64,000 bases of DNA, taken from contig NZ_FMCV01000001.1 of the NCBI RefSeq assembly GCF_900091565.1, positions 1-64,000 of the forward strand, written 5' to 3'. Numbering within the stretch: position 1 is the first letter of the stretch; every line of letters starts with the position of its first letter. This DNA comes from Micromonospora marina (GTDB lineage Bacteria; Actinomycetota; Actinomycetes; Mycobacteriales; Micromonosporaceae). Below are positions 56,593-64,000 of the stretch, one piece after another. The translations under genes were made by a program, and so were the position numbers. The notes under the pieces were generated by a model, which was not told where the DNA came from, did not search any database, and saw only the letters and a list, made by a program, of their open reading frames with translations.

Positions 56593-58017
56593 TCAGCGGC
56601 GGAAGGTGAACCAGTTGACGTTGACGAAGTCGGACGGCTGGCCGCTGCTGAACGTCAGGTAGACAGTGCGCCGGCCGGTCACCGCGCCGACGTTGCCGGG
56701 CACCGAGCGCCAGGTCTGCCAGCCGCCGGTGTTGCCGACCGCGAAACTGCCGATCGGCGGCGCGGTCGGGCTGTCCACCCGGACCTCGACCAGCCCGCTC
56801 ACTCCGGACGCCGCGCCGGAGGCGACCCGGGCCACGAAGTCGCGCGGCGGCGTCGAGCCGAAGTCGACGTTGTCGTAGCGGGCCCAGTCGCCGTTGGCGA
56901 GCCAGCCGATGTCCTGGCCGCCCTCGGCGCACGTCTCCACCTGCACGCCGTTCTGCGCGTTGAACGACTCGGCCTGGATCGTGGCGTACGCGTCGCGCAC
57001 CCCGCCCGGCGGCGGCGTGGTCGGGGTCGGCGACGGGTTGCCGCCACCGCCCCGGGTGTAGACGGCCACGTAGTCGACGAGCATCGACCGGCCGGGCACC
57101 GTGGCGGCGGTGGGCGTCGCCGAGCCGGCCACGCCGTCCGGGAAGCCGCCGCCCATCGCCACGTTGAGCAGCAGGAAGTAGCCGGCGTGGTTGGTCATCT
57201 GACTCCAGTACGGCTCACCGATCTGGTTCTGCCGGACGGTGTGGAAGAGCTGGCCGTCGACGTACCAGCGCAGTTGCTGTGGGCTGGTCGAGGCGTCCCA
57301 CTCGAACCGGTAGGTGTGGAACGCCGCCTGGCAGGTGCTGCCCGGGCAGGCCCGGGACGCGCCGATGCCGTTGAACTCCCCGCACGGGCCGCCCGGCGCG
57401 ACACCGCAGTGCAGCACGCCCCAGACCGAGTTGATCCCGTTGACGTTCTCCATCACGTCGAACTCGCCGATGCCCGGCCAGTTCTGGTAGTTGCCCCGGT
57501 ACGGCGAGCCGAGCGCCCAGAACGCCGGCCAGTACCCGGACGCCGCCGCGCCTGTCACGTTCGGCATCTGGATGCGGCCCTCCAGGGCCAGCACGCCGCC
57601 CGACGGCGCCTTGAAGTTCGAACGCACCGTCTCGATCCGGGCCGAGGTCCAGCGGCCGGCCGAGTCCCGCAGTGGCGTGATGCGCAGGTTGCCCGAGCCG
57701 TCGTGGGCCAGGTTGGCGGTGCTGGAGGTGTAGGTCTGGATCTCGCCGGTGCCCCAGTTGGCCGGGCCGCCCGGGTAGCCGGTGCCGGTGTCGATGATCC
57801 AGTTGGCGGACGAGGGCAGCGTGCCGGCGGAGCCGGTGAAGTCGTCGCTCCACACCAGGTTCCAGCCGGACGGCGTCGGGGGCACGGCGGCCTGGGCGGT
57901 CATCGAGACGCCCGCGAGCGCTGTGGTGAGCGCGAGGACGCCGGCGGCCAGGGCGAGCCGGCGGCGTGTTCGGGGCTCGGTTGCGGAGGCGGCCGGGGCC
58001 GCCGGGATCGGGTTCAT
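56593..58017 (-). CDS. Secreted GH16 endo-beta-glucanase with CBM6
   Basis: This 474-residue protein has a signal peptide with TRRRLALAAG (Tat-like or Sec). The GH16 domain (about 50-320) holds the catalytic motif EFDVME (E185, D187, E190) typical of laminarinases (endo-1,3-beta-glucanases). A Pro/Thr/Gly-rich linker (about 320-340) leads to a CBM6 domain. It should degrade beta-1,3-glucan such as fungal or algal walls. A LacI-type palindrome lies just upstream. Confidence 0.93.
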   Translation of the reverse strand: MNPIPAAPAASATEPRTRRRLALAAGVLALTTALAGVSMTAQAAVPPTPSGWNLVWSDDFTGSAGTLPSSANWIIDTGTGYPGGPANWGTGEIQTYTSSTANLAHDGSGNLRITPLRDSAGRWTSARIETVRSNFKAPSGGVLALEGRIQMPNVTGAAASGYWPAFWALGSPYRGNYQNWPGIGEFDVMENVNGINSVWGVLHCGVAPGGPCGEFNGIGASRACPGSTCQAAFHTYRFEWDASTSPQQLRWYVDGQLFHTVRQNQIGEPYWSQMTNHAGYFLLLNVAMGGGFPDGVAGSATPTAATVPGRSMLVDYVAVYTRGGGGNPSPTPTTPPPGGVRDAYATIQAESFNAQNGVQVETCAEGGQDIGWLANGDWARYDNVDFGSTPPRDFVARVASGAASGVSGLVEVRVDSPTAPPIGSFAVGNTGGWQTWRSVPGNVGAVTGRRTVYLTFSSGQPSDFVNVNWFTFRR

Positions 58018-58047
58018 TCGGGGTGCCTCTCTGCGGGGACGGGTCCG

Positions 58048-58059
58048 GAGAGCGCTCTC
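58048..58059. promoter_or_regulatory. LacI-type palindrome upstream of the GH16 gene
   Basis: GAGAGCGCTCTC is a perfect 12-bp palindrome with the GCGC core seen in CebR-type boxes (GGGAGCGCTCCC) of actinobacterial glycosidase genes. It lies 31 bases before the GH16 start. A second half-site, GAGAGCG, follows it at 58061. Confidence 0.65.
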
Positions 58060-58093
58060 TGAGAGCGATTTCTACGCGCCCGCCCCGCACTTG

Positions 58094-58840
58094 TCAACGC
58101 TTGTCGATGGCTTCCGCCGGCTGCGGCCGGCGCAGCACCACCTGCTCCAGCGCCGTCCACGCAGTGGTGGTGACCAGATAGAGCACCGCCGCCAGCGGCA
58201 CTACGAGCGCCACCAGCACCGTGCCGTACGGCAGCAGCGGCAGCAGCCGCCCGAGCACCGCCGCGCCCGGCCCCTCGGCCGGGGCACCGGCCACGGTGCC
58301 GGTGGCGGCCGCCGCCCGGCGCATCCGCCGCGAGGACCACCAGGCCAGCGCGAGCAGCGCGGCCAGCAGCACCCCGAACACCAGCGGCACCGGGCCGGCG
58401 AGCCCGTCGCCGAGGTGCCACCCCAGCGGTACGCCGGCGAGCCGCTCCCCCAGCAGCTCCGGCGCCCCGTCACCGGTGGCGAACACGCGGTACATGACCA
58501 GGAAGAACGGCGCCTGCAACAGCGCCGGCAGGCAGCCCGCGACCGGGCTGGCCCCGGCGTTGCGGTAGAGCGCGAACAACTCGCTCTTGAGGCGGGCCGG
58601 ATCGTCGGCGTACCGGCGCTGGAGCTCCCGTACCTCGGGGGCGAGCGCGGCGCGGCGCCGCTCCCCGCGAACCTGGGCCACCGTCAGCGGCGAGATCAGG
58701 AGCCGGACGGCGACTGTGAACAGGACGATGGCGGCGGCCGTCGCGGCGCCGCCGGTGAGCGGGGCGAGCACCTCGGCGAGCCAGGTGACGACGGTGGCCG
58801 CGGCCGAGGCCGCGGAGTGCAACGGAGCGAAGGCGAGCAT
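58094..58840 (-). CDS. YidC/Oxa1-type membrane protein insertase paralogue
   Basis: This 248-residue protein has about five helices and the YidC signature (VAQVRGERRRAALAPEVRELQ, then GCLPALLQAPFFLVMYRVF). The cytosolic loop after the first helix and PVPLVFGVLLAALLALAWW support it. It is shorter than the housekeeping YidC near dnaA/rnpA and does not lie in that context, so it is a paralogue. It lies next to a frameshifted DUF6412 gene, which I recall as a common neighbour. Confidence 0.88.
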   Translation of the reverse strand: MLAFAPLHSAASAAATVVTWLAEVLAPLTGGAATAAAIVLFTVAVRLLISPLTVAQVRGERRRAALAPEVRELQRRYADDPARLKSELFALYRNAGASPVAGCLPALLQAPFFLVMYRVFATGDGAPELLGERLAGVPLGWHLGDGLAGPVPLVFGVLLAALLALAWWSSRRMRRAAAATGTVAGAPAEGPGAAVLGRLLPLLPYGTVLVALVVPLAAVLYLVTTTAWTALEQVVLRRPQPAEAIDKR

Positions 58841-58972
58841 GGGTGGACCCCTCGATGGCGATTCCGGTGTCCCGGGCGGCGACATGCCGCACGGCGGGAC
58901 GGATGACGACGGAATCGGCCGCGAAAGCCGGGACGGAGCAACCGGCGACCGCCGGAGCGAACCGGCGGACGG

Positions 58973-59253
58973 CTACGCGGCCGAGGGGCGCAGGCCGGGT
59001 GCGCGGGGACGCGGACGCCCCGCTGCGTCCGGGTCGACCTGCCGGGGCACCCCCCGACGACGGGCGCGCGCCCGCAGCGAGGCGGTGAACCGGGTGCCGG
59101 GCGGCGTGGGCAGCGCGCGGACCCGCAGCGCGAGCAGGGTGGCGAGCAGCAGCGCGGCGACGACGGCCGCACCGGCGACCAGGCCGGCCGGTCGGCGAAC
59201 AGCGTGAGGGCGTAGGCCCACGCCCCCGTCAGCACCGCCAGCATCCCGGCCAC
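58973..59253 (-). pseudogene. DUF6412 small membrane protein, frameshifted
   Basis: Reading from a GTG at 59253, the first 25 residues (AGMLAVLTGAWAYALTLFAD) form a transmembrane helix; the second helix and the family tail (GLVAGAAVVAALLLATL, then DPDAAGRPRPRAPG) lie in another frame ending at 58973. Joining needs four extra bases at CGGCCGGCC (about 59184), which fits loss of one GGCC unit of a tandem GGCC repeat. A GTG within the second frame could rescue a shorter product. TAGTGT lies six bases before the GTG at 59253. The rest looks intact, so the change is recent, or a sequence error. Confidence 0.6.
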
Positions 59254-59371
59254 GCGACCACACTAGCCCCCCTGTCACGCCGCGGGCGCCCCGCGCGCAC
59301 GGCGGACCGGTACGCCGCCACTGCGGCCGGACGACCCGAACGGGCGAACCGGCGCCGACACGCCACCGGCA

Positions 59372-59385
59372 CGTTTCCGGAAACG
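59372..59385. promoter_or_regulatory. Perfect 14-bp palindrome upstream of the YbdK-like gene
   Basis: CGTTTCCGGAAACG lies 72 bases before the start at 59457. It resembles operators of LacI or ROK regulators, but I cannot name the regulator. Confidence 0.35.
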
Positions 59386-59456
59386 GACACGGTGGGTAAC
59401 AGGGCCTCGACCACGTGGCACGGTGCCGCGAGCGGTCCGGAGAGACGGTGGTGACG

Positions 59457-60596
59457 ATGAGTGGCTCAGTGGCGGAGCGGGAGCGGTCCGCCGCACCCGG
59501 CGGAACCGACCTGCTGACAGTCGGCGTCGAGGAGGAGTTCCTGCTCGCCGACCCGCACACCGGGGCCGCCGTACCCGCCGTCGACCTGGTCATGGATCAG
59601 GTGCCGGCCGAGCTGCGGGGTCAGGTGGAACGCGAGTTCCAGACCAGCCAGATCGAGATCGGCAGCCCACCCGGGCTGGACCTGTCCTCGATCCGGCACT
59701 CGCTGTCGATGCTGCGCACCGAGCTGGCCGACGCCGCCGAGCGGGCGGGCGTACGGCTGCTCGCGATCGGCACCGGGCCGGTCGACGGGCCGGTGCCGCC
59801 GGTGGTGGACAAGCCGCGCTTCGACCGGATGATCGAGCGGTTCCGGCTGCTGGTGCCCGGGCCCGGCAACAACGGCATGCACGTGCACGTCGGCATCCCC
59901 GACCCGGGCACCGGCGTGCAGGTGCTCAACCAAGTCCGGCCGTGGCTGCCGATCCTGCACGCGGTCACCGCCAACTCCCCGTTCTCCCGTGGCGAGGACA
60001 CCGGGTACGCGAGCTGGCGCTCGGTGGAGTGGGAACGCTGGCCGTCGGTCGCGCCCACCCCGTTCCTGGAGTCGCACGAGCACTACGAGCGGCTGATCCG
60101 GCAGCTCATCGCCAGCGGCGTGATGCTGGACGAGGGGATGCTCTACTGGTACGCCCGGCTCTCCGCGAAGTACCCCACGGTGGAGATCCGCATCGGCGAC
60201 GTCTGCCCGTCGGTGGACGACGCGGTGCTGGTGGCGGCACTGGTCCGCGCGCTCGTCGCCACCGCGCTCACCGACGTCGCCGCCGGCCGTCCGGCCGTCA
60301 ACACCGACCACCACCTGCTGGTGGCGGCGCACTGGCGGGCCGCCCACGACGGGCTGGAGGGCGAGGGCGTCGACCTCACCGACGGTGAGCTGCGCCCGGC
60401 CTGGGAGCTGCTGGACCGCCTGGTGGACCGGCTGCGCCCGGAACTGGAACGGCACGGTGACCTGGACCGGGTGACCGACCTGCTGGCCGGGCTGCGCCGG
60501 CACGGCAGCGGCGCGGCGCGGCAGCGGTCGGTGTTCGCGCGTACCGGGCGGCTCGTCGACGTGGTCGCGGACGTGGCGCGGCAGACCCGTGGCTGA
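59457..60596 (+). CDS. YbdK-type carboxylate-amine ligase (GCS2 family)
   Basis: This 379-residue protein has the GCS2 motifs: LTVGVEEEFLL at the start, GNNGMHVHVGIPD in the middle, and IRIGDVCPSVDD later. The E. coli homologue makes gamma-glutamylcysteine poorly, and actinobacteria use mycothiol rather than glutathione, so the true substrate here is unknown. I chose the ATG at 59457. Neighbour: a CoA-disulfide-reductase-like gene. Confidence 0.9.
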   Translation: MSGSVAERERSAAPGGTDLLTVGVEEEFLLADPHTGAAVPAVDLVMDQVPAELRGQVEREFQTSQIEIGSPPGLDLSSIRHSLSMLRTELADAAERAGVRLLAIGTGPVDGPVPPVVDKPRFDRMIERFRLLVPGPGNNGMHVHVGIPDPGTGVQVLNQVRPWLPILHAVTANSPFSRGEDTGYASWRSVEWERWPSVAPTPFLESHEHYERLIRQLIASGVMLDEGMLYWYARLSAKYPTVEIRIGDVCPSVDDAVLVAALVRALVATALTDVAAGRPAVNTDHHLLVAAHWRAAHDGLEGEGVDLTDGELRPAWELLDRLVDRLRPELERHGDLDRVTDLLAGLRRHGSGAARQRSVFARTGRLVDVVADVARQTRG

Positions 60597-60624
60597 GCGG
60601 CCGCGCGGCCGTGGGCCGGCATGA

Positions 60625-60630
60625 CAGGAT
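60625..60630 (+). promoter_or_regulatory. -10 element, leaderless, of the CoA-disulfide-reductase-like gene
   Basis: CAGGAT lies seven bases before the GTG at 60638. No ribosome binding site is present. Confidence 0.45.
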
Positions 60631-60637
60631 GGGCGAC

Positions 60638-62020
60638 GTGGCCGAACGCATGATCGTCATCGGCGGCGACGCCGCCGGCATGTCGGCGGCGTCGCAGGCG
60701 CGGCGACGCCGCCGTGACCGCTCCGACCTGGAGATCGTCGCGTTCGAGCGCGGTCACTTCACCTCCTACTCGGCCTGTGGCATCCCTTACTGGGTCAGCG
60801 GCCTGGTGGCGGAGCGGGACGAGCTGATCTCCCGCGATCCGCAGACCTTCCGCGACGAATTCGGCATCGAGGTCCGTACCCGGCACGAGGTCACCGCCAT
60901 CGACCTGGACCGCCGCGAGGTGACCGCGCGCGGCCTGGACGGCGGCGGCGAGGTCCGCGCCGGTTTCGACACCCTGGTGTACGCCACCGGAGCGTCCCCG
61001 GTGCAACCGGAGTGGGCGCGCGACGAGGTGTCGGGCGTGTACGGCGTGCAGACGCTCGGCGACGGCGCGGCGCTGATCGACTGGCTGGAACGCGAACCCC
61101 GGCCCCGGCACGCGGTGGTGGTCGGCGGCGGCTACGTCGGCGTCGAGATGAGCGAGGCGCTCGTGCAGCGCGGGCTGAAGGTCCAGCTGGTCGAGCAGGC
61201 CGACCAGCCGATGTCGACGGTGGATCCGGACATGGGCGAGCTGGTGGCCGACGCGTTGCGCGCGACCGGGATCGGCGTCCGCACCGGCCTCACCGTCACC
61301 GGTCTCCAGGAGCGGGACGGCCGGATCTCCGCGGTGGTCACCGACGAGGGGCCGATCCCGGCCGACGTCGTGGTGCTGGGTCTCGGCGTACGCCCCAACA
61401 CCGCGCTCGCCGAGGCCGCCGGCCTGCCGATCGGTCCCTCCGGCGCGGTCCGCACCGACCGCCGGATGCGGGTGCCGGGCGTGCCCGGCGTCTGGGCGGC
61501 GGGCGACTGCGTGGAGTCTCTGCACCGGGTCAGCGGCATGCCGGTGCACATCCCGCTCGGCACGCACGCCAACAAGCAGGGCCGGGTCGCGGGCATCAAC
61601 ATCGGCGGCGGGTACGCCACCTTCCCCGGCGTCATCGGCACCGCCGTCACCAAGGTCTGCGAGCTGGAGGTGGGCCGCACCGGGCTGCGTGAGCGGGACG
61701 CGCGCGAGGCCGGCTTCGAGTTCGTCACGGTGCTGGCCCAGTCGACGAACCGGGCCGGCTACTACCCGGGCTCGCGGCCGATGACGGTCAAGCTGATCGC
61801 CGAACGGCTCAGCGGGCGGTTGCTCGGGGCGCAGATCGTCGGCTGGTCCGAGGCGGCCAAGCGGATCGACGTGCTCGCCGTGGCGCTGTGGAACGGCATG
61901 ACCGTGGACGAGATGACAGCCCTCGACCTGGGCTACGCGCCGCCGTACGCCCCGGTGTGGGATCCGGTGCTGATCGCCGCCCGCAAGGCCGTCGACGCGC
62001 TGGCCGCCGACGGCCGATGA
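60638..62020 (+). CDS. CoA-disulfide reductase / NADH oxidase-like flavoprotein
   Basis: This 460-residue FAD enzyme has the FAD loop IVIGGDAAGMSAA and a single redox Cys47 in SYSACGIPYW, the hallmark of CoA-disulfide reductases and related NADH oxidases. The NAD loop is VVVGGGYVGVEMSEAL and the ribityl-binding motif VWAAGDCVES. It probably reduces a disulfide or persulfide with NAD(P)H. I chose the GTG at 60638 because of the leaderless -10 element; an ATG at 60629 is also in frame. Confidence 0.88.
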   Translation: MAERMIVIGGDAAGMSAASQARRRRRDRSDLEIVAFERGHFTSYSACGIPYWVSGLVAERDELISRDPQTFRDEFGIEVRTRHEVTAIDLDRREVTARGLDGGGEVRAGFDTLVYATGASPVQPEWARDEVSGVYGVQTLGDGAALIDWLEREPRPRHAVVVGGGYVGVEMSEALVQRGLKVQLVEQADQPMSTVDPDMGELVADALRATGIGVRTGLTVTGLQERDGRISAVVTDEGPIPADVVVLGLGVRPNTALAEAAGLPIGPSGAVRTDRRMRVPGVPGVWAAGDCVESLHRVSGMPVHIPLGTHANKQGRVAGINIGGGYATFPGVIGTAVTKVCELEVGRTGLRERDAREAGFEFVTVLAQSTNRAGYYPGSRPMTVKLIAERLSGRLLGAQIVGWSEAAKRIDVLAVALWNGMTVDEMTALDLGYAPPYAPVWDPVLIAARKAVDALAADGR

Positions 62021-62098
62021 GAAGTGTCGGTGGCCGGCGTTAGCGTGTGCGCGCTGTCGCGTTGCCGGTCCGGCACTTCCCCTCGGAGGTAACCCCCC

Positions 62099-63520
62099 AT
62101 GTCGCAGGAGACGACCTACCTCGAACTGTCCGAAGTGGACGGTGGAGCGCACAAGTTCTACGAGGTGGTGGTCGACGACACCGCGATGACCGTGCGCTAC
62201 GGGCGGATCGGCGACCAGGGCCAGGTGAAGACCAGCACCTACCCGGACAACACCCGCGCCCGCGCCGCCGCCGCGAAGAAGATCGGCGAGAAGGTCCGCA
62301 AGGGGTACGCCCCGGCGGTGCCCGGCGTACGCCAGAAGCGGACCGTGTCGCGCCGGCAGATCGTCAGCACCCGGTCGACCGCCCGCACCGCCCCGGTCCT
62401 CTGGCGGTACGCCTCGGGTGCGCCCGCCTTCGGCATCTTCGTCGACGACCGGCACTGCATGGTCGGCAACGAGCACGGCGTGATCACCACGCTCGACCAC
62501 GACGCCCGGCTGGTCAACCAGGTCCGGCTCCCCGACGGGGTGAAGTGCATCGTCGCCGACGACGCCTGGGTCTACGCCGGCTGCGACGACGGCAACGTCT
62601 ACGACCTGTCCGGCAAGGTGCCCCGCGCGGCGTACGCGATCGCACCCGAGATCGACATCTACTGGCTGGACATCCACGACGGCGTGCTGGGCGTGTCCGA
62701 CCGTGACGGCGGCATCTCGGCGATCGACCACGAGGACGAGTTCCTCTGGCGCCGGCCGGGCCGGGGGCGGTCGGCGTGGATGGTGCGCTGCGACGCCGAC
62801 GCGCTCTACCACGGCCACTCGCGGGGGGTAACCGGCTACGACTGGCGCACCGGGCGCGAGCTGTGGCACACCGGCACCGGGGCGGTCCTGTTCGGCTGGC
62901 AGGAGCGCGACGCCGTGTTCGCCGGCACCGGCACCCGCGAGGTGGTGCGCCTGCGCAAGGACGGCCGGGCCGAGCAGGTCTACCGCTGCGACTCGGCGGT
63001 CTTCTCCTGCGCCACCGCCGAGGGCGGCCGGTACGTGTTCGCCGGCGACAGCGCGTCCTCGATCTACTGCTTCGACCGGGCCGGCAACCGGCTGTGGAAG
63101 CTCGGCACCGGCTGCGGCTCGGCGTATTCGATGCAGTACCACGACAACCGGCTCTACGTGGTCACCACGAGCGGTCACCTGGCCTGCATCGACGCGAGCG
63201 AGGCGGCGATCCGGGCGGCCGAGGCGGGCAGCGTGCCCGACGTGGTGGACGTCAAGGCGCCCGCCCGGATGCCCGAGACGGCCGCGTGGACGTCGGTCGA
63301 GGTGACGACGGACGACCGGGACGGCGTGCTGGTGCAGTGCGTCGAGCACGGCGGCCGGCTGCGCGTGCACGTCCTCGCCGACGGCTACCGGCGGGACTGG
63401 TCGGTGCAGTTCCCCAAGGGCATCCGCGAGCCGGGTGCGCGTTACCTGGTCACCGAGGTCCGCGAGTCCGGCCGGGGCGGCTTCTACCGGGCGTACGGGG
63501 ACATCCGCCGGCTGCGCTGA
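62099..63520 (+). CDS. WGR domain fused to a PQQ/WD-like beta-propeller
   Basis: The N-terminus (about residues 5-80) is a WGR domain with VRYGRIGDQGQVKTSTY, a nucleic-acid-binding module of PARP enzymes and many bacterial proteins. A basic linker (about 76-100) leads to a beta-propeller of PQQ-like type with repeats such as GRELWHTGTGAVLFGW and GNRLWKLGTGCG. No signal peptide is present, so it acts in the cytosol. GGAGGTAA lies before the ATG at 62099. I do not know its role; DNA-end sensing or a regulatory role is possible. Confidence 0.83.
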   Translation: MSQETTYLELSEVDGGAHKFYEVVVDDTAMTVRYGRIGDQGQVKTSTYPDNTRARAAAAKKIGEKVRKGYAPAVPGVRQKRTVSRRQIVSTRSTARTAPVLWRYASGAPAFGIFVDDRHCMVGNEHGVITTLDHDARLVNQVRLPDGVKCIVADDAWVYAGCDDGNVYDLSGKVPRAAYAIAPEIDIYWLDIHDGVLGVSDRDGGISAIDHEDEFLWRRPGRGRSAWMVRCDADALYHGHSRGVTGYDWRTGRELWHTGTGAVLFGWQERDAVFAGTGTREVVRLRKDGRAEQVYRCDSAVFSCATAEGGRYVFAGDSASSIYCFDRAGNRLWKLGTGCGSAYSMQYHDNRLYVVTTSGHLACIDASEAAIRAAEAGSVPDVVDVKAPARMPETAAWTSVEVTTDDRDGVLVQCVEHGGRLRVHVLADGYRRDWSVQFPKGIREPGARYLVTEVRESGRGGFYRAYGDIRRLR

Positions 63521-63560
63521 CGAGAGCCCGCCCGGGACAGCGGATCGTCGCCGCACCGGT

Positions 63561-63566
63561 CAGGAT
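63561..63566 (+). promoter_or_regulatory. -10 element, leaderless, of the kinase gene
   Basis: CAGGAT lies six bases before the ATG at 63573, without a ribosome binding site. The same hexamer and arrangement occurs at 60625. Confidence 0.45.
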
Positions 63567-63572
63567 GACCTG

Positions 63573-64000
63573 ATGCGGTGCGACATTCCCGAAGGGCTGC
63601 GCTGGGTCGAGCGGACCGAGGCCGGCCGGGCGTGGCTCGCGGAGCTGCCCGGCCGGCTGGCCGACTGCGTCGCGCGGTGGGAGCTGACGCCCGGCCCGCC
63701 GTTCGCGTACGCGTTCGCCTCGCTGGCGTTGCCCGCGACGCTTCCGGACGGCACCCGGGCGGTGCTGAAACTCCAGTACCCGGACGACGACAGCGTCCAC
63801 GAGGCCACCGCGCTGGCGCACTGGGACGGGCGCGGCGCGATCCGGCTGCTCGGGCACGACGCCGACCGGCGCGCGCTGCTCGTCGAGCGCTGCGACCCCG
63901 GCACGCCGCTGCACTCGCTGGCGGCCGACGCGGCGCTCGACATGGCGACCGGCCTGTTGCCGGGGCTCGCGGTGCCGGCCGGCGCGCCGTTCACGCCGCT
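63573..64000 (+). CDS. Aminoglycoside 6-phosphotransferase-like kinase, partial
   Basis: The window ends inside the gene, leaving about 143 residues. The N-lobe of the aminoglycoside/hydroxyurea kinase family (APH(6)-like) is recognisable: WELTPGPPFAYAFASLALPA, the ATP-binding Lys in RAVLKLQYPDDDSVHEATAL and RALLVERCDPGTPL. The catalytic HGDLH-type loop lies outside. Chromosomal members are common in soil actinobacteria and may act on other substrates. Confidence 0.8.
   Translation, partial: MRCDIPEGLRWVERTEAGRAWLAELPGRLADCVARWELTPGPPFAYAFASLALPATLPDGTRAVLKLQYPDDDSVHEATALAHWDGRGAIRLLGHDADRRALLVERCDPGTPLHSLAADAALDMATGLLPGLAVPAGAPFTP

Noticed and set aside
60143..63556. A 1137-codon minus-strand open frame across three plus-strand genes
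   Set aside because: The plus strand encodes a GCS2-type enzyme, a flavoenzyme and the WGR/propeller protein, all with clear motifs. The antisense product is low-complexity.

Overview
The window looks like chromosomal DNA of a high-GC actinobacterium, most probably Micromonospora or a close relative (Micromonosporaceae). The reasons are very high GC, many GTG/TTG starts, the gene order argS-lysA-hom-thrC-thrB-rho-rpmE-prfA-prmC-sua5-PTP-glyA-atpI-atp operon that is conserved in actinobacteria, an arginine-rich Rho insertion, and several small intergenic palindromic elements. No phage, plasmid, CRISPR array or large biosynthetic cluster is visible. The genus is an inference from content, not from a marker gene.

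Layout. 1-729: gene-poor, repeat-rich. 730-13169: on the minus strand, glyA, atpI, atpZ and the F1Fo ATP synthase genes atpB-E-F-H-A-G-D, then an unexpected LCP-family cell-wall ligase gene, then atpC and a DUF2550 gene; a strong hairpin follows atpD and a separate promoter can be proposed for atpC. 11703-16797: accessory redox genes, a TetR regulator with a clear double operator, and a class A penicillin-binding protein. 16914-22213: low-molecular-weight phosphatase, Sua5, PrmC, RF1 and L31 (translation block), with a cytosolic diguanylate cyclase inserted. 22755-26189: a large secreted phosphodiester glycosidase/metallophosphoesterase. 26331-40192: rho and the threonine/lysine block (thrB, thrC, hom, lysA, argS), interrupted by an MFS and an RND exporter gene. 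40293-43067: the DUF3105/DUF305 pair, an inactivated IS630-type transposase that looks domesticated, and tRNA-Arg(CCG).

43246-53201 is more accessory: an ECF41-type sigma factor with its oxidoreductase partner and a matching promoter, a stand-alone LigD-type polymerase, a TetR/MMPL exporter unit with two perfect operators, an erythromycin-esterase-like protein and a DUF2795 protein separated by a large inverted repeat, a Gfo/Idh oxidoreductase, and two small membrane proteins. 53227-64000 holds FabG-like and trehalose-synthase-like enzymes, a DedA protein, a secreted GH16 glucanase, a YidC paralogue next to a frameshifted DUF6412 gene, a YbdK-type carboxylate-amine ligase, a CoA-disulfide-reductase-like enzyme, a WGR/beta-propeller fusion and the start of an aminoglycoside-phosphotransferase-like kinase.

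Recurring themes. Many genes carry a TANNNT- or CANNNT-type -10 hexamer 6-7 bases before a start codon and no ribosome binding site, which fits leaderless transcription and helps choose starts. Operon partners are often coupled by ATGA, TGATG or GTGA overlaps. At least two families of 50-80 bp palindromic elements occur twice each, always between genes.
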